Assembly (NCBI GenBank): GCA_951799445.1
Contig: OX637296.1
Location: 11,222,001 to 11,286,000, forward strand
Origin: Pseudisothecium myosuroides
Lineage: Eukaryota; Streptophyta; Bryopsida; Hypnales; Lembophyllaceae
Direction of reading: 5' to 3'
DNA: 64,000 nucleotides
Part shown: in pieces, positions 34,845-46,917 of the stretch
Position numbering within the stretch: the first letter of the stretch is position 1
How the letters are laid out: each line of letters starts with the position of its first letter
Program-made: the position numbers and the translations under genes
Notes under the pieces: generated by a model
What the model was told of the DNA's origin: nothing
What the model saw: the letters and a program-made list of their open reading frames with translations, nothing else
The model's database searches: none

Positions 34845-35695
34845 AGAAAGTAAGGTAATCCCAATTTCGACTTACAAGAATATCTTTCAAAATTTGATCT
34901 TTTCAAATCTATCTTTCAAAACTAACCTATTAAATTTATTGTTTTATACAATCTTGATCTATAACCCAAATTTCAATTTCAAAAAACAAAAATTCCATTT
35001 TAGGTTTATTTTTTTTCCATAGTGTTGTATAATAATTGATTGATAAATGTTAGTGGTGAATATTTTTTAATTTTATTGTGCAAATATTTAAAAAACATCA
35101 ATGTGCACATCTCACTTTTGAGAACACACCACATTACCAAGGAAAGTTTTTATACTACAGATAATTCAAAGTCAAGGTGTCACTAATCAAAAATTTGTAC
35201 AACAAATTTCTCTAGATTATAATTAGGTTTTGGCAAATCATTTGCCCCATCATGCTTAAAGGTATAGAAGTAGCCATAATACAAGGGTCAATTAGTAAAA
35301 TATAATTACAATTTAAAAATATTTATTTTATAAAATTTGAAAAGGCAACATCTTGACATTGAATTATTTGTAGCATAAAATTTTCACTAAATAATGTGGT
35401 ATTTTCTAGAAGTAAAATGTGCACATTGATGTTTCTTAAATATTTGCACTATAAAATTAAAAAAATTCATCACCAATATTTTTCAATCAATTATTATATA
35501 ACAATGAAAAATATATAAAATAATTTATCTAAAATGAAATTTTTGTTTTTTGAAATTGAAATTTGATGTGTTGATTAAGATTGCATAAAATAATAAATTT
35601 AATAGGTTAGTTTTGAAAGATAGGTCTAAAAGACTAAAAAGGTCAAATTTTGAAAGATATTCTTCCAAGTTGATATTGGGGTTACTTTACTTTTT
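34845..35695. repeat. Large inverted repeat inside the CACTA element
   Basis: The arms 34845-35150 and 35390-35695 are imperfect reverse complements (AGAATATCTTTCAAAATTTG against CAAATTTTGAAAGATATTCT; AACATCAATGTGCACAT against ATGTGCACATTGATGTT), with a 240 bp spacer. Non-coding. Confidence 0.7.
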
Positions 35696-35960
35696 GAAGG
35701 GCATTGTACATAAATTCCAATTGTGGTTATTTAAACATTGCCCAAATGACAAAAACTTATTTGAAATTCTTGTAAGTAAAAATGAATTAAAAAATTTTGA
35801 TTTTTTTGTTCATTTGGACTTTATACTATTTGAATCAACAAAAAATTTGTGACCATTTTGTTAATTTGTGCCAAATAAACAAAAAATGTAAAGATAGTGG
35901 ATACATTCAATAGAAATTTGTTGAGTTTTTGTCGGATTTGGACATCATTTTCTAGTAGTG

Positions 35961-36489
35961 TTTTTTCTCCCACGTACACTCTCTAGCCATTGGTACTAAA
36001 TGTATTCCTGCAATATGATCATTCAAAGTTGTAAGCTTCATACCATAAAAATTTATAATAATATTCAAATTGTAGTACTCACATTTTATAATACTAAGCC
36101 TATATAACTACATTGTAAAGTTGAAGCAGCAAAATGGAGTCCATGTGATGTGATTTGATTAATTCAATTGTATTTGTTTTGTAAATGTGAAAGAAATTAG
36201 CATGACTATTCAGCATGTACAGCCAAAAAGGCCCACCATATTTTCAAGACTAGGGTGCTTATTGTCAAACCAGGACTCATTGGAAGCACATGAACAAATC
36301 TCAAAATTATTTTTTAACTGAACAATATTTCAGCTATATGTGAACAATTCTCAATTTTGAGAACTTTGAAAAATGTTCAGTTTTTTTTTTATAAAATATA
36401 ACTTCATTAAATACTAGAGCTTTGACAATCATATAAAAACATAATTTCAATAGTCTCAAATTCAGTAAAATCACAAGGAATAAGGAAAT
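35961..36489. other. Unassigned insertion in the DDE transposase
   Basis: This stretch lies between the end of the recognisable N-terminal transposase sequence and the CACTA boundary. It does not translate into the family and is probably another insertion. No element ends were identified. Confidence 0.35.
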
Positions 36490-37118
36490 ACTTGGTTGAT
36501 TAGTATTGATCATTAAAGATGGAAGAATGTCATATATCTTCACCAAATAGGCAACTCTGAATGCCATAAATTTATCAAGGGTCTCCCAATCTGGAGGAAG
36601 TTTGTTATACACTATAGTTGTATGCCTGTAGTTCCACTTCAAGTGATCTTTAATAAATTTTTATGTCCAAGTCATTGAGATTTTGAACTTTTTCAAAAGT
36701 TCAAGTGCATGATGATCAACAAATCCCTAGATGATGGTTTGTATTCTGCCCGTATTCAAAGCTTGGCCTGAATCTCTCATACCAAGTAGTAAATCTCAAA
36801 TCATGTTCACTAGATCAAGCCTTGAAGAAAGGGCACCATCATATAGAGTCGATGGTGTAAATTGACTCTGTCATTGAACATGAGGAGAATATTTTTTCTA
36901 ATGGTGTCTCCAAGTGTAAACCACTCACACAATGATCCTCTTGAAAGACGCTCAAAAGGGCCTTTATTTGATCTAGGCTTCCTTTTTGTACAGAACAGAT
37001 AATTCATAAGATCAAAGATATAAATAGGTGAACTTGCACAATCATTATAAAAAATGTTTGTAGAGAGTGGTTTAAAAATGGGTTTGATTAGAATCTTGCA
37101 ATGAAGCTTCAAATCCAT
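36490..37118 (-). pseudogene. pogo-like DDE transposase remnant, N-terminal and first catalytic part
   Basis: Two minus-strand frames are recognisable: one with PFERLSRGSLCEWFTLGD (37118 side) and one with WNYRHTTIVYNKLPPDWETL, FRVAYLVKIYDILPSL and INTNQP. The last is the position of the first catalytic Asp (NTDQT-like), here Asn48 at codon 36499-36501 (AAT). Homology ends a few residues later, where the insertion at 35961-36489 begins. Confidence 0.65.
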
Positions 37119-37319
37119 GCACTTAGTAAAATAACTATTTTAGAAAAAATCACACACATAGCATAGACCTCACTTTTCTTCTACATTTGAAAATAATGAA
37201 TAGTATTGGTTAAATTTTTTAAGAAAATAAATTGATACTCATTTTCATATTCACAAAAACAACACATTTTTAAGAAACAATACATTTACAACAAAAATAG
37301 TACATTCTCAACAAGAGCA

Positions 37320-37690
37320 ACACATTTTGAAATTAATATAACTTTAGACAAGTTGTCTAACAATGACTAGTATTTTGTTATTAACCTTATAATTTTATAA
37401 AATTGATTGAAAAATACAAGTTGAGATTTTATGCATTTTGAAAATTGATTATAAAATACCAATTGTGTAATGGGTTAAGATCTTATAAATTCATTATAAA
37501 ATACAAATTGTCTAACAATTGAATTTTATCAATTCATTATGAAATACATGTTATCTAACAAGTTGAGATTTTATGAATTGATTAATATATGAATCTTCAT
37601 TTTTTAATCATAAAATATAGATTCTCTAATAATGACTAGTATTTTGTTATTAACCTTACAATTTCATAAAATTTTAAAATACCCTAAACC
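37320..37690. repeat. AT-rich degenerate repeats
   Basis: Phrases such as GACTAGTATTTTGTTATTAACC recur (37367 and 37636) with intervening units of AATTGATTATAAAATAC and GTTGAGATTTTATG. They lie between two parts of the transposase remnant and may be an intron relic or an insertion. Confidence 0.5.
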
Positions 37691-37854
37691 GCAATATTGC
37701 AAAAAATGTATAATTTTCATAATCAAAGTTTGAAGTACTTGTGAGACACTTTTAAGTAATGTATTGCTACAAACATGCTTCTATGCTGTTTAACTAGTGC
37801 TTTTATCAAGGGCCATTTGTATGCATCAAACCAATTTATGTATGATCCTTTTTT

Positions 37855-38330
37855 TTAGCAACAGGTGGTGGAGTACTTGAGGTCGCAGACATAGGCAAGT
37901 TGAGAAGTGTCAGGGAAGTTGAGGAAAGTTTACGAGGCCTACCAATTTTTTTTTTGATGGGGGGATTGCTAACAACTTCAACTGGAGCCTCTACTATAGT
38001 TTCTTGGACAAGATGTTATGATAGCTTTCTCAACTCTAATTCTCTCTCTTCTCTGCTAATTGGCTTCACAAACTTTGTCAAAAAAAGTTGTAAGAGAGCC
38101 ATGATATCTAACCTCTCAAATTTACTCAATGAATGAATTGAAACAAAAAGCTGAAGCATCAATTTGAATCACTATTGCTTTCTTCATCACCAATGTTATC
38201 TTCTTCTTCAATCACCTTTTTTTTTCTTTCTACAACAATTTTTTTTTTGTAATTTACGCTTCTGTTTGCATGTACAATTTTTTGCTTTCTCTCTTATAGC
38301 ATCAATAAATGACACTGCTTTATAAATTTT
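37855..38330 (-). pseudogene. N-terminal region of the pogo-like transposon protein, with AT-hook motif
   Basis: The minus-strand translation includes MALLQLFLTKFVKPISREER and, after a stop, APVEVVSNPPIKKKIGRPRK followed by a Ser/Thr/Pro-rich stretch. GRPRK after basic residues is an AT-hook (minor-groove DNA-binding) motif. The strand and order fit the N-terminus of the transposase remnant downstream. Stops and shifts are present. Assignment to the same gene is inference. Confidence 0.4.
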
Positions 38331-39589
38331 CAAAATACACGTGCAGTTGTCTTGCAAAACTAATACATTCCCTATAAGTACAAACATCTAAAAATTCCAT
38401 AACAAAAATATCAAGTACTTGAAAATATGTAAAAAAATCCATGGTATAGAACTATTTAATAGCTTCAAAGTGATAAGAGATAAGATTACAAAACCCAAAA
38501 TCAATTGAAGACAAGTGAAAGTAGTGCCGTCAAAAATAGGAGAATATGCAAGTCGCTGATACTACAAAAAAATGGCCACATTTATGATTGCAAAATACAA
38601 TTGCAAAACAGTCATTGTGGACACATTCAATTGCAATACAACTACAGGCCCTACAATCGTTGTGGACAAGTCGTTTATATACGATTGCAATTTTTATTAT
38701 CACCAACAAATATTGGCCATGGATGTAGAAGTCGTTCAGTGACAGTTTTTGTTAATGGAATAAAGAGAGAGGGGCTAAAGAAATGAATCTTGGGCTGGCA
38801 AGTGGAAAGTGCTACACCTTGGGTCCACATGGCCAATCATTTTGCAATCATGTTGGAGTTACGGCAAACTCCTTATACATCTAACGTGGACGTCTATGTC
38901 AAATGTCATTTGGAAGTCATTTTATAGTCATTTGGAGGTCATTATGTAGTCATTTAAAGTTGTTTTGGTGGATTGTTACGCGGCATTAGAGGAGATTTGA
39001 GGGGTCTAAGAGACTGCGAGTTCCCGGGCTGTGGGAATTGTGGGAACGTCTTGGGAACAACCTGGGAACTGTAATTTGACGTGGCTGAGAGATTGCCACA
39101 TCAAATATTAATAATTAATTAATTAATATTTTTTTAGATTTAAAAAAAATATTTTAATATTTTTTATTTTTTTATTATTTTTTAATTCTGATAGCAGGGG
39201 GCTGGTTCCCAGCAACAGGAACAACCCTGAAACAGTCTTCTAAAGGCTCAAATCTCCTTTAATGCAAGTGATTCCATAGTCATTTTAAAGTGATGAGGAT
39301 TTAGGATTCAAGTCACTACCCGAGGATGTAGAAAGTCATTTTCCTATCATTTTCAAGTTGTATCAATGTGCACAAAAAAGAATCCAACGACAATTGCAAG
39401 GAAAATAGTCATTCTACAGTCACATACAAGTACATTCAAACTTTGACAACAATACACCATTCATAATATGCCATACACAATACACCATATACCATACACT
39501 ACATTCCATACACTACATTCTATACACCGTATTTGACATGTGTGTCACATGACTTTCGAAGCCACTTAGTGTGCAAGTATGAAGAAGTG

Positions 39590-39885
39590 AAATGACAAGC
39601 CTTTTATACAAGTGGGGTGGTAGGAGGCAAGACAAACCATGTGGGATATATAAAACAAAGGAATTGAGTTACAAGTAATATTTCAGACCTCATTTGGACA
39701 TAGTAGATTAAATTTTTTCAAAAAAATCTGAACTAAAAAAAGTTGGAAAATCAACCACACTTTCATCTCCAAAAATCCATTTTAGATTTCAAGCCTCAAA
39801 TCAAAAGTTATGGACAAATTTGAGAAAGGGATTGGAAAGGATGTTTTTTTTGACATTTTCTAACATCCTTTTCGAGTTTTGTCCA
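39590..39885 (+). mobile_element. Family D element, copy 4 (one arm plus short foldback)
   Basis: It starts CTTTTATACAAGTGGGGTGG and contains ACCTCATTTGGACATAGTAG and CCTCAAATCAAAAGTTATGG as in copies 1 and 3. The second arm is almost absent: only CATCCTTTTCGAGTTTTGTCC folds back on the end of the first. Confidence 0.55.
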
Positions 39886-40139
39886 TCCTTGTTGTATATG
39901 GCATACATGAAAATGTGCTATAGATGCAAGGGAAGTGTGATGAAAGGTATGTAGAATGTTTGAAAATTGCACAATGCATCACAATATGTAGGGCATCGAA
40001 GTAGTATTCAATAAGTGCGTTGTGGTCCAAGACATTTTCAACTCATTCTGCAATCTCAAGAAGTCATTTTCCAGTCTTTGAAAGTCATTTTACAGTCTTA
40101 GGAAGTCATTCTGCAGTCTCAAGAAGTCATTCTACAATG

Positions 40140-41480
40140 GAAAACAAAATTAGAAGTAATGAAGCGGTCCTTTCCGGAAATAAAATAATACATGAAAGAG
40201 AGGATCAAAAAAATTTGTAAGAGAGAGTAGAAAAAATAAGTTTGAAGAAAAAGAAAAGAAAGAAAGAAATTAGAAGTACTACTTCGGTCATTTTTAAAAA
40301 CAAAACAAAATAAAATAATGAATAAAAGAGAGGACTAGAAAAAATTGTAAGAGAGAACGGAGAAAATAAATCCAATTTTTTTTTAGGAATAATGAAGCGT
40401 CATTTTTCAAGAATGAATTAAAATTAAATAATAAATGAACTAGAGGATCAAAAACATTTATGAAAAAGAGTAGGAAAAAAAAATGGAAGGAAAAAAAATT
40501 GCAACCAAGAATTAGAAGTAATTAATGAAATAGTCATTTCAAAAAATAAAATGAAATGAAATAATAGATAAAAGAGAGGACCAAAATAATTTACCAGAAG
40601 GAGCAAAGGGAAACAATTCTTTTGGAAAAGAAAATCCACCCAAAATTGAACAGTGAGGAGATGCACATGTCCAAAAATATAATGAAATACAATCAAAACT
40701 AAAAAAAAGGATCAAAAACATTTATAAGTTAAGAAAGAGTAGAAAAAATAAGTTTAGAGGAAACAAAAAATCCAAAAAAAAGTAGAAATATATAAACAAT
40801 CAATTCCAAAAACAAATTATGATGAAATAATAAATAAAAGAGAGGACCAAAAAAATGTATAAGACAAAGTAGGAAAACAAAGTTTAAAGTGGGAAAAAAC
40901 ATCTATGGAATTAGAAGAAATGAAACGGTGAAACTAAAAAAACAACAATGTAGCAACAAATTAATAAATGAAAGATGATATCAAAAAAATGTATAAGAGA
41001 GAGTAGCAAAAAAAATATAAAGCAACAAAAAAATTGGAAGTTGTGGAATTGTCATTTTCAAAAAAGGAATAAAATAAAATAACAAATAAAGGAGAGATCC
41101 AAAAAATATACAAGAGAGAGTAGCAAAAAGAATTGGAAGTACTAAACGGTCATTTCCGAAAAAGAAATAAAATAAAATAAAAAATAAAAGAAGTAGCAAA
41201 AGAAGCATAGAGCAAAAAAAATTCCCCAAGAAATTAGAAGTACTAGAAGAGTCATTTCCAAAAAGAAAATAAAACAATATAATAAATGAAAGAAGAGATA
41301 AAAAAAGAAAAAAAATATCACAGAAAGGAAAAATAAATTATTTAGAAAATGGAAGGTTAGAAAAAAAGTGAAAGTAATGAAACAGTCAGTCTCGTGCCGC
41401 AGAAAGATTAGAAATAAAAAGGATAGAAACAACAAAAAAGAAAAAGAATATAAGAAAAGATAAAGAAAATCTAAACCTTT
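40140..41480. repeat. Purine-rich degenerate tandem array (unit about 110-130 bp)
   Basis: About ten diverged units follow one another. Each contains TTAGAAGTAnT, a CGGTCATTTCC-like motif, AAATAAAATAA and AGAGAGAGTAG or a variant. The plus strand is strongly A+G-rich, giving long pyrimidine-rich frames on the minus strand that are composition artefacts. It lies within the CACTA element. Confidence 0.7.
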
Positions 41481-41812
41481 GGAAGTTGGTAGTTTTGTAG
41501 CAGTTACACAAAAGTCATGACATAGTCGCCATAAAGTGACACACAGTTACAAGGCATAACTGTGGCCTCCACAAAGGATTTTGGTCCATCCACTTTGGAA
41601 GGTTGGGACTACTGTAAACAAAATACAGTGGATGAAGCTCCAACGTTGTTCACTATTCATCCCAAAGTTGCATGGGCGATTGCAGGATGACTCAGAGGTT
41701 GTGTAATCCTTCTTCATCGGTGCAATTAGGAAGCTCCAGTCACTTTCTAGTCATTCTGGACATATAGTCGCATTTCTGCAGTCATAAAAGTGGCCATTTT
41801 CTTGTAGTGTGA

Positions 41813-44580
41813 AAGACAAAAACCTAGAAGTTGCCAAAAAGAACAATATCAAAAAGCCGCCAAAAAAAAGAACACAGAAGCCGCCAAACAAGAGAAAACT
41901 AAAACACCGCTATGCCAAAATCCTAAAACAACGAGTTTTACTTGTTGAAACCCTTTGCAAGCCAAAAATAAAGTTTTTTTGGCACTCAGGTGCTGACTCA
42001 GACCTTCACGTACAATAGATTGTTTTCCAGAGATGTTATTCAAAATTGCACCTTCAAAAGTTTTGTTTGATGGCCATATTAGTTCAATTGTGTTCAATAT
42101 CATCAAATCTCCTTCTAATTCTATCATTTTAGGACTTTGAGGGCTTGAAATACAACCCATCTATAGACTAGAAATTGCACAAAATAACATTTTTACTAGA
42201 AACTCTTATAACACAACCTACTAAATAACCTCAAACCATCAAACCTCTATTTATTGGAGCAAAAGCTCTTATAAGAGTTGCCAAAAAAGTGACATCATTT
42301 AAAATTTATGCAATGCCAACTTAAGAACAAACTATTACATCTACAAAAATTCCAAAGTAGTATGAAGATTTTAAAGCTGTGTTGAAGAAAAAAATTGCTA
42401 ACATCTTGCTAGAACATCGACCGTATGATTGCTATAGATCTTTAACAAAGGATACAACCAAGGATACAACCACCTTTTGGTCCAACCTACAATCTATTGT
42501 AGAAAGATTTTTTAGCATTGAAATATTACGTTGAAGAAAATCTTACCAAAAACTTCATTTGACATGTCAAGTCTCTTACTAGTCCGTCAATACTCTTAAA
42601 GTTCGTCAAATTTGCTAATTTTTATTGGATCTTCATCGTAAAATGTTTTCAAGTAGCTGTAACTCCGCTTATTTGATTGATATACAAAAACAAGTTGGAA
42701 TGGGGACCTAAAGAGAAGAAAAAATTTAAAAATTTAAAATTCATTTTTACAATAGCTCCAATTTTGATCCATTTGGACATTTTGAAGTTCTTTTATATGG
42801 AGATTTTACATTAAGAGTAGTTTTATTGCAAATGTGAGAAGAAAAAAGATTCACATTCTACTCGAGAATTTTTTGTTGCAAAATCAATTATAAGATCTAT
42901 AACAAAAAACTCCTTGCATTTGTGAATTTGTTTCAAGAAGGGTACTACTTTTTTGATAGAACTTTACATGAAGTGACTATATTTACAGATTACAAGAATC
43001 TTAAGTATTTCACATTTACTCATTTTTAAAATCATTGCCAAATGTCATTATCTTGTTTTGACTTCATCATCACATTTCGACCCATAAAACAATAAAAATT
43101 ACCATAAACATTGTTCCAAAGATCAAATCTTACGCCAAAAAAAGAATAAAAAATATATGATCAATAATAATTAATTCTTCTTAAAATTGAAATTTTTTTG
43201 ACTTTGTATAACCATAGAAATGCCAATTGATTCATCATATTTTGACCAAATCCTTGCAACATCAGCTACAAACTTTCTAATTCTTAATATCAAATATCGC
43301 TCTAACAAAAATTGAGATAATTCAAGCTTATAGATGATCTCTCATATTTTGAGGAATCCCTCTATATTCTAGAAGGTTCTATATGAGTTTGCGTTCTTTA
43401 AGCTTCTCATGATTTTCTAATTTTTAGACATTTTGGATAAAATAAAATATTAGAACTTATTTTTGAAGATTTTTGGTGGCCTTAAACATGTCAAACACTT
43501 TGTGATCTTTTGTAACACATTCTCTAAATCAAATGTTCAACCCATAACATCATCCATACGTACTTTTGCAGCCACATCCTATTCCAAACCAGTTGTAGTT
43601 TTCTGTTCTTTGGATTTCATCAACAACCTACCACCATAAAGTTCTTTTGATACCATATTCATGATTGTTGATTGCTTGAAGAAAATGACATATTTGATCT
43701 CTTACAAGAAAGCAATTACTAGAGAAAAAACAACAAGACTCCTTTTAGATACCATTTATCGATATCATAGATTACTAGATGAAGTTCTATTGGATTGAGG
43801 ATCTCAATTTGTATATAAGTTTTGGAGATACCTCTTCAAAATTTTGAAGGTGGGTATCAAACTTGCTTTTGCTTTTCATCATCAAACTGATAGTCAAACT
43901 CAGGAGCGTATCAATCAAGTTTTAGAACAGTATTTGCGTTGCAACATCAAATACCAAGAAGATGATTGGATTTTGTATTTGCTACTAGTTGGGTTTGCTT
44001 ATAACAACATTGTCTATGCATTGTCTCAACAAATGCCATTCTATGCCATTCTAAGACTGACAATCTTGCAACTAACAACTTTGCAATACAATTACCACAA
44101 CTCCAAGCAACAGTGAAATTTCATTTACATGAAATTCAAAATCGTTACAAAGCATTTGCAGACAAATTTAGAAAAGAATCATTTTCATTTCAAGTCCATG
44201 ATAAAGTATCACTCCTTTGATGCAATATGAAGACTACTTGACTAAATAATAAGTTGGACTATTAAAGATTAAAGCCATTTTGTATTTAGCTGCAAGTCAA
44301 TCTAGTTGCTTATTAGATGGTGCTACCAAAACCTATGAAGGTACATTGAATTTTTCAAATTTCACTTTTAAAACCATACAAAGAATCAAGTATACCAAAA
44401 AAATACCATGCAACTGCCTTGCATTTAAATTGAAAACCAGGAAGGATGTAAAGTAGAAAAAATGCTTGATTCATAACAAAAATGAGACAAATTGGAATAT
44501 TTTATACATTGGCACAATTAGGACATCAATAAGCGCACATAAAAAACGTTAATACATGTGGTTAATGCCCCTTAAAAGGT
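41813..44580 (+). pseudogene. Ty3/gypsy pol remnant (protease, RT, RNase H, integrase)
   Basis: Fragments appear in the order of a plant Ty3/gypsy chromovirus-like polyprotein. A protease tail (FNIIKSPSNSIILGL near 42090-42150) comes first. The RT start follows (YEDFKAVLKKK and LLEHRPYDC near 42361-42430). Next come the RT thumb (ANFYWIFIVKCFQVAVTPLI near 42610-42680), RNase H (KLLAFVNLFQEGYYF, VTIFTDYKNLKYFTFT near 42910-43020), and integrase (GIKLAFAFHHQTDSQ, INQVLEQYLR, DDWILYLLLVGFAYNN in 43844-44116). A C-terminal KVH..FQISLLKPYKESS segment is near 44330. The catalytic centre of RT is missing between about 42560 and 42600. Many stops and frameshifts show a dead copy. It probably belongs with the gag remnant at 29985. 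Confidence 0.82.
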
Positions 44581-45323
44581 ATAAGACTTTTATTTACTTT
44601 ACCCTAATAGGCCACAATTTGTTCAACAATGACTTCTTGTTGCAGCCTTTACATTGACATGTAGAGTAATAGAGTTGTATAGAAAGGAAGAAAAACTACT
44701 AAACAACAATAAGGTAACGCAACCTTCATTTTTAGATACGACATTTTTGTCTATCTAGTACTTAATTAGCTTTTGATAGTTTATTTGTGCAAATTCCAAT
44801 ATGTCTAACTCAAAGTTTTTAGAGATTTTTTTTAGATTTTGAGCACCATCCTAAGCATGACCTTGAAATTTCTATGTCACAATTTCTAGACCAACTATTA
44901 CAACATTTAGATCCTTTACCACTACAATTTTAAGAGAAAGGCGGATCTTTGGTACAATGAAAATAATCTTGTATTAATTGGCCATAGTACAATAATCTTC
45001 ATCTTGACGCTTCATCCTTAGTGATCTTATTGCAAATTGAAAGTCTTAAATCCAATGGCCAAAAAATTATCTTCTAAGGTTGTTTTGAAGGCCCCAACAT
45101 TGAGCAATATCTTCAATTTTTTCATGTGGAAGGAAGCCATAGTCACAATCAATGGCCGAGTGACCTTGTTCATTCTTAGTCAAGAGACCAATGGATAGCC
45201 TATTGTGAGCTCCCAATTTGTCACTTGGGACTCGTAGAATTATTTTTTTGGAAATTTGCAATTTAAAGTTGATAAAAGTATAGAAAAACCCATAAAAAGA
45301 GTGTAGAACCAAAATAGGGTTGT
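44581..45323. other. Intergenic or 3' retrotransposon sequence, unassigned
   Basis: No gene or repeat was recognised. It lies between the end of the pol remnant and the LTR-like block. Confidence 0.35.
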
Positions 45324-46917
45324 GTCATACCCATTATAGTATTTGGTCTAGATTTGTGTTTTTTACTTAGAATCCCCCAAACCTTGCCTAAAAATAGTAT
45401 AGAAATAACGAAAAGGTTAGATTTGGAGGATTCGAGTCACACAGCCTCAAAAGGGCTAAATCCCACCATGAATGTGGCGATTCATGGCTAGGTCGGTCCG
45501 AGGGATCCACAGCGAGGCCACTAGGTCGGGTCCTAGAGTTAGATTTAGAATTCCCCATTAGATTGACGAATTCCCAAAATCCCGATTGTTAGCATGCAGG
45601 AGCCACTCACGCAAGACCGGGCCCGTGGAGGAATCTACAGCCCAGGGATGGTATTCTAGGGTGAATCCTATGTCAGGGGTCCAATGGCAAAATTGGTTCG
45701 CCAAGATTCCTCCACCTGCAGAAGATTCCCGCACCGTCGCTAATTCGAGGAGATGGCCAGTTTTAAATCTCCATTGACCAATCGTGCTAGGTACGGAAAC
45801 ACACCCGCACGTCTTTCATGCGACTCCCTGAGAGGTCATGTGAAAAATCCCGGCATCTTCCGACTTGCAGAAGAACCTTTTCCGGGTGGTCAACCCTCTT
45901 AACCTCCAACGGGAATTTCATGGAAATTACCCAGGTTACAATAAAATCTCACTAAAAAGTAGACTAGCTTGTTTTATGTTAATAATGCGCTCCGTGAAGT
46001 TTCACGACATTCCGATAGCGGCAAGTACCCGAACCGGCAAGATTCCTTGGGAATTAACCACGTGGCGGGGTCCCCGCCACGTTGACCGGCATCCCGGGCC
46101 CATACGATGACAAAACGAAGTCAACCAAAAGTCCTTCCCGACTCTCTTGCACCTACCGGAGACCCTAGGCTATTCACATTTCTCAAAATAGGAGACCCCT
46201 AAGATCTAGGATTTTACCACGATTTGGTTTTTAAACTAAATTAGCCTACGATGGGTTTTTGGCCTCGGTAAGGGGGGCAAGGGGATCTAAGACTAAACAC
46301 GGCGATCTGGATTCAACGGCGCAATCCGTTTGGCGATTGGAGCTAATCTCCAAAAGTTAGGATGTTGGTCCAGCATAGATGGTAGAAGTAGAAATTTAGG
46401 ATGTAGGATGAAAATCTTTGAGGATGAGGATGAAAAATCCCCGTTGATAAGGTTACCTTAGAGCTTTAGAGAGAGGGGTGAGCGTTTGGAAAACCTATAT
46501 AAGGGCCCCATTTCTCTCTCTAAAACATCCCCAATTCTTGTTTTGGATCCGTGGGTCCAAGTTATTTTGGATATTTTGGCGTTTGAAGCCAAAAACCTCT
46601 ACGGTATTTTCGGAGCACTTTTGGCTCTATTGTTGCTTATTTTCAAGCTTTGAAGGTCCTTGGGGGTCCTTCTACCTTGCTTTGTGTACTCTTTTGTGAA
46701 GTTTTTGGTACCTTGTTGTAAGTGGAGAGCCTCTCTCTCCCTCTTGTACGTGTTGTGGTCTAACTTGTGAAGTTTAAGAGTCTTTTTGTATCTTGCACTA
46801 ATCCTAAAGTCACCCCCCATCGTATCTTGGCGATGCCGCTTTGGGGGGCCTTTAGCGTGTGAGCTTTGTGTTGCTACGTGGTCTAACTTGTGTGTTTTCA
46901 CTTTGTGTTTTTCTTAC
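45324..46917 (+). mobile_element. Left LTR-like arm of a ~10 kb inverted block
   Basis: This GC-rich segment begins TGTGTCATACCC and is related, in reverse orientation, to 53700-55328. Shared landmarks include GAAATTACCCAG...AAAATCTCACTAAAAA (45922-45958) and CACGTTGACCGGCATCCCGGG. A TATA box (CCTATATAAGGGCCC) lies 560 bp after the first landmark, as in the other arm. The layout resembles a retrotransposon LTR with a promoter, but no coding sequence of a retroelement follows. The LTR assignment is inference. Confidence 0.5.
46496..46502 (+). promoter_or_regulatory. TATA box in the left arm
   Basis: TATATAA in CCTATATAAGGGCCCC, followed by a pyrimidine-rich leader (TTTCTCTCTC). It has a counterpart on the minus strand at 53760-53766. 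Confidence 0.6.

Larger units (their letters stand above)
34064..35960. mobile_element. CACTA-type element (1897 bp), non-autonomous
   Basis: It starts CACTACTAGAAAAT and ends ATTTTCTAGTAGTG, the canonical CACTA/EnSpm termini. Subterminal regions carry repeated ATCAAC/GTTGAT motifs. There is no transposase. It holds a family D foldback (34466-34814) and a longer inverted repeat (34845-35695). If two flanking A/T bases are counted as part of the ends, TTT lies on both sides as a 3 bp duplication, but this is ambiguous. Confidence 0.7.
38560..41809. mobile_element. CACTA (EnSpm-like) non-autonomous element (3250 bp)
   Basis: The left end is TACTACAAAAAAATGGCCAC (first base T instead of C), and the right end GTGGCCATTTTCTTGTAGTG is its inverted counterpart with the canonical CACTACAAGAAAA terminus. 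A 3 bp direct TGA flanks it (38557-38559, 41810-41812), as expected for CACTA elements. Subterminal repeats such as AGTCATTTTACAGTC / AGTCATTCTGCAGTC cluster at 38880-38960 and 40045-40135. There is no transposase. Inside are a family D copy and a long purine-rich tandem array. The host sequence on both sides joins to a continuous stretch leading into the retrotransposon pol region. Confidence 0.82.

Noticed and set aside
40448..41435. Phe/Leu-rich minus-strand frames as membrane proteins
   Set aside because: They come from the pyrimidine-rich strand of a purine-rich tandem array and have no conserved organisation.
43844..44116. Intact integrase gene
   Set aside because: The frame covers only the end of the core domain. 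Sequence before and after is full of stops and shifts.
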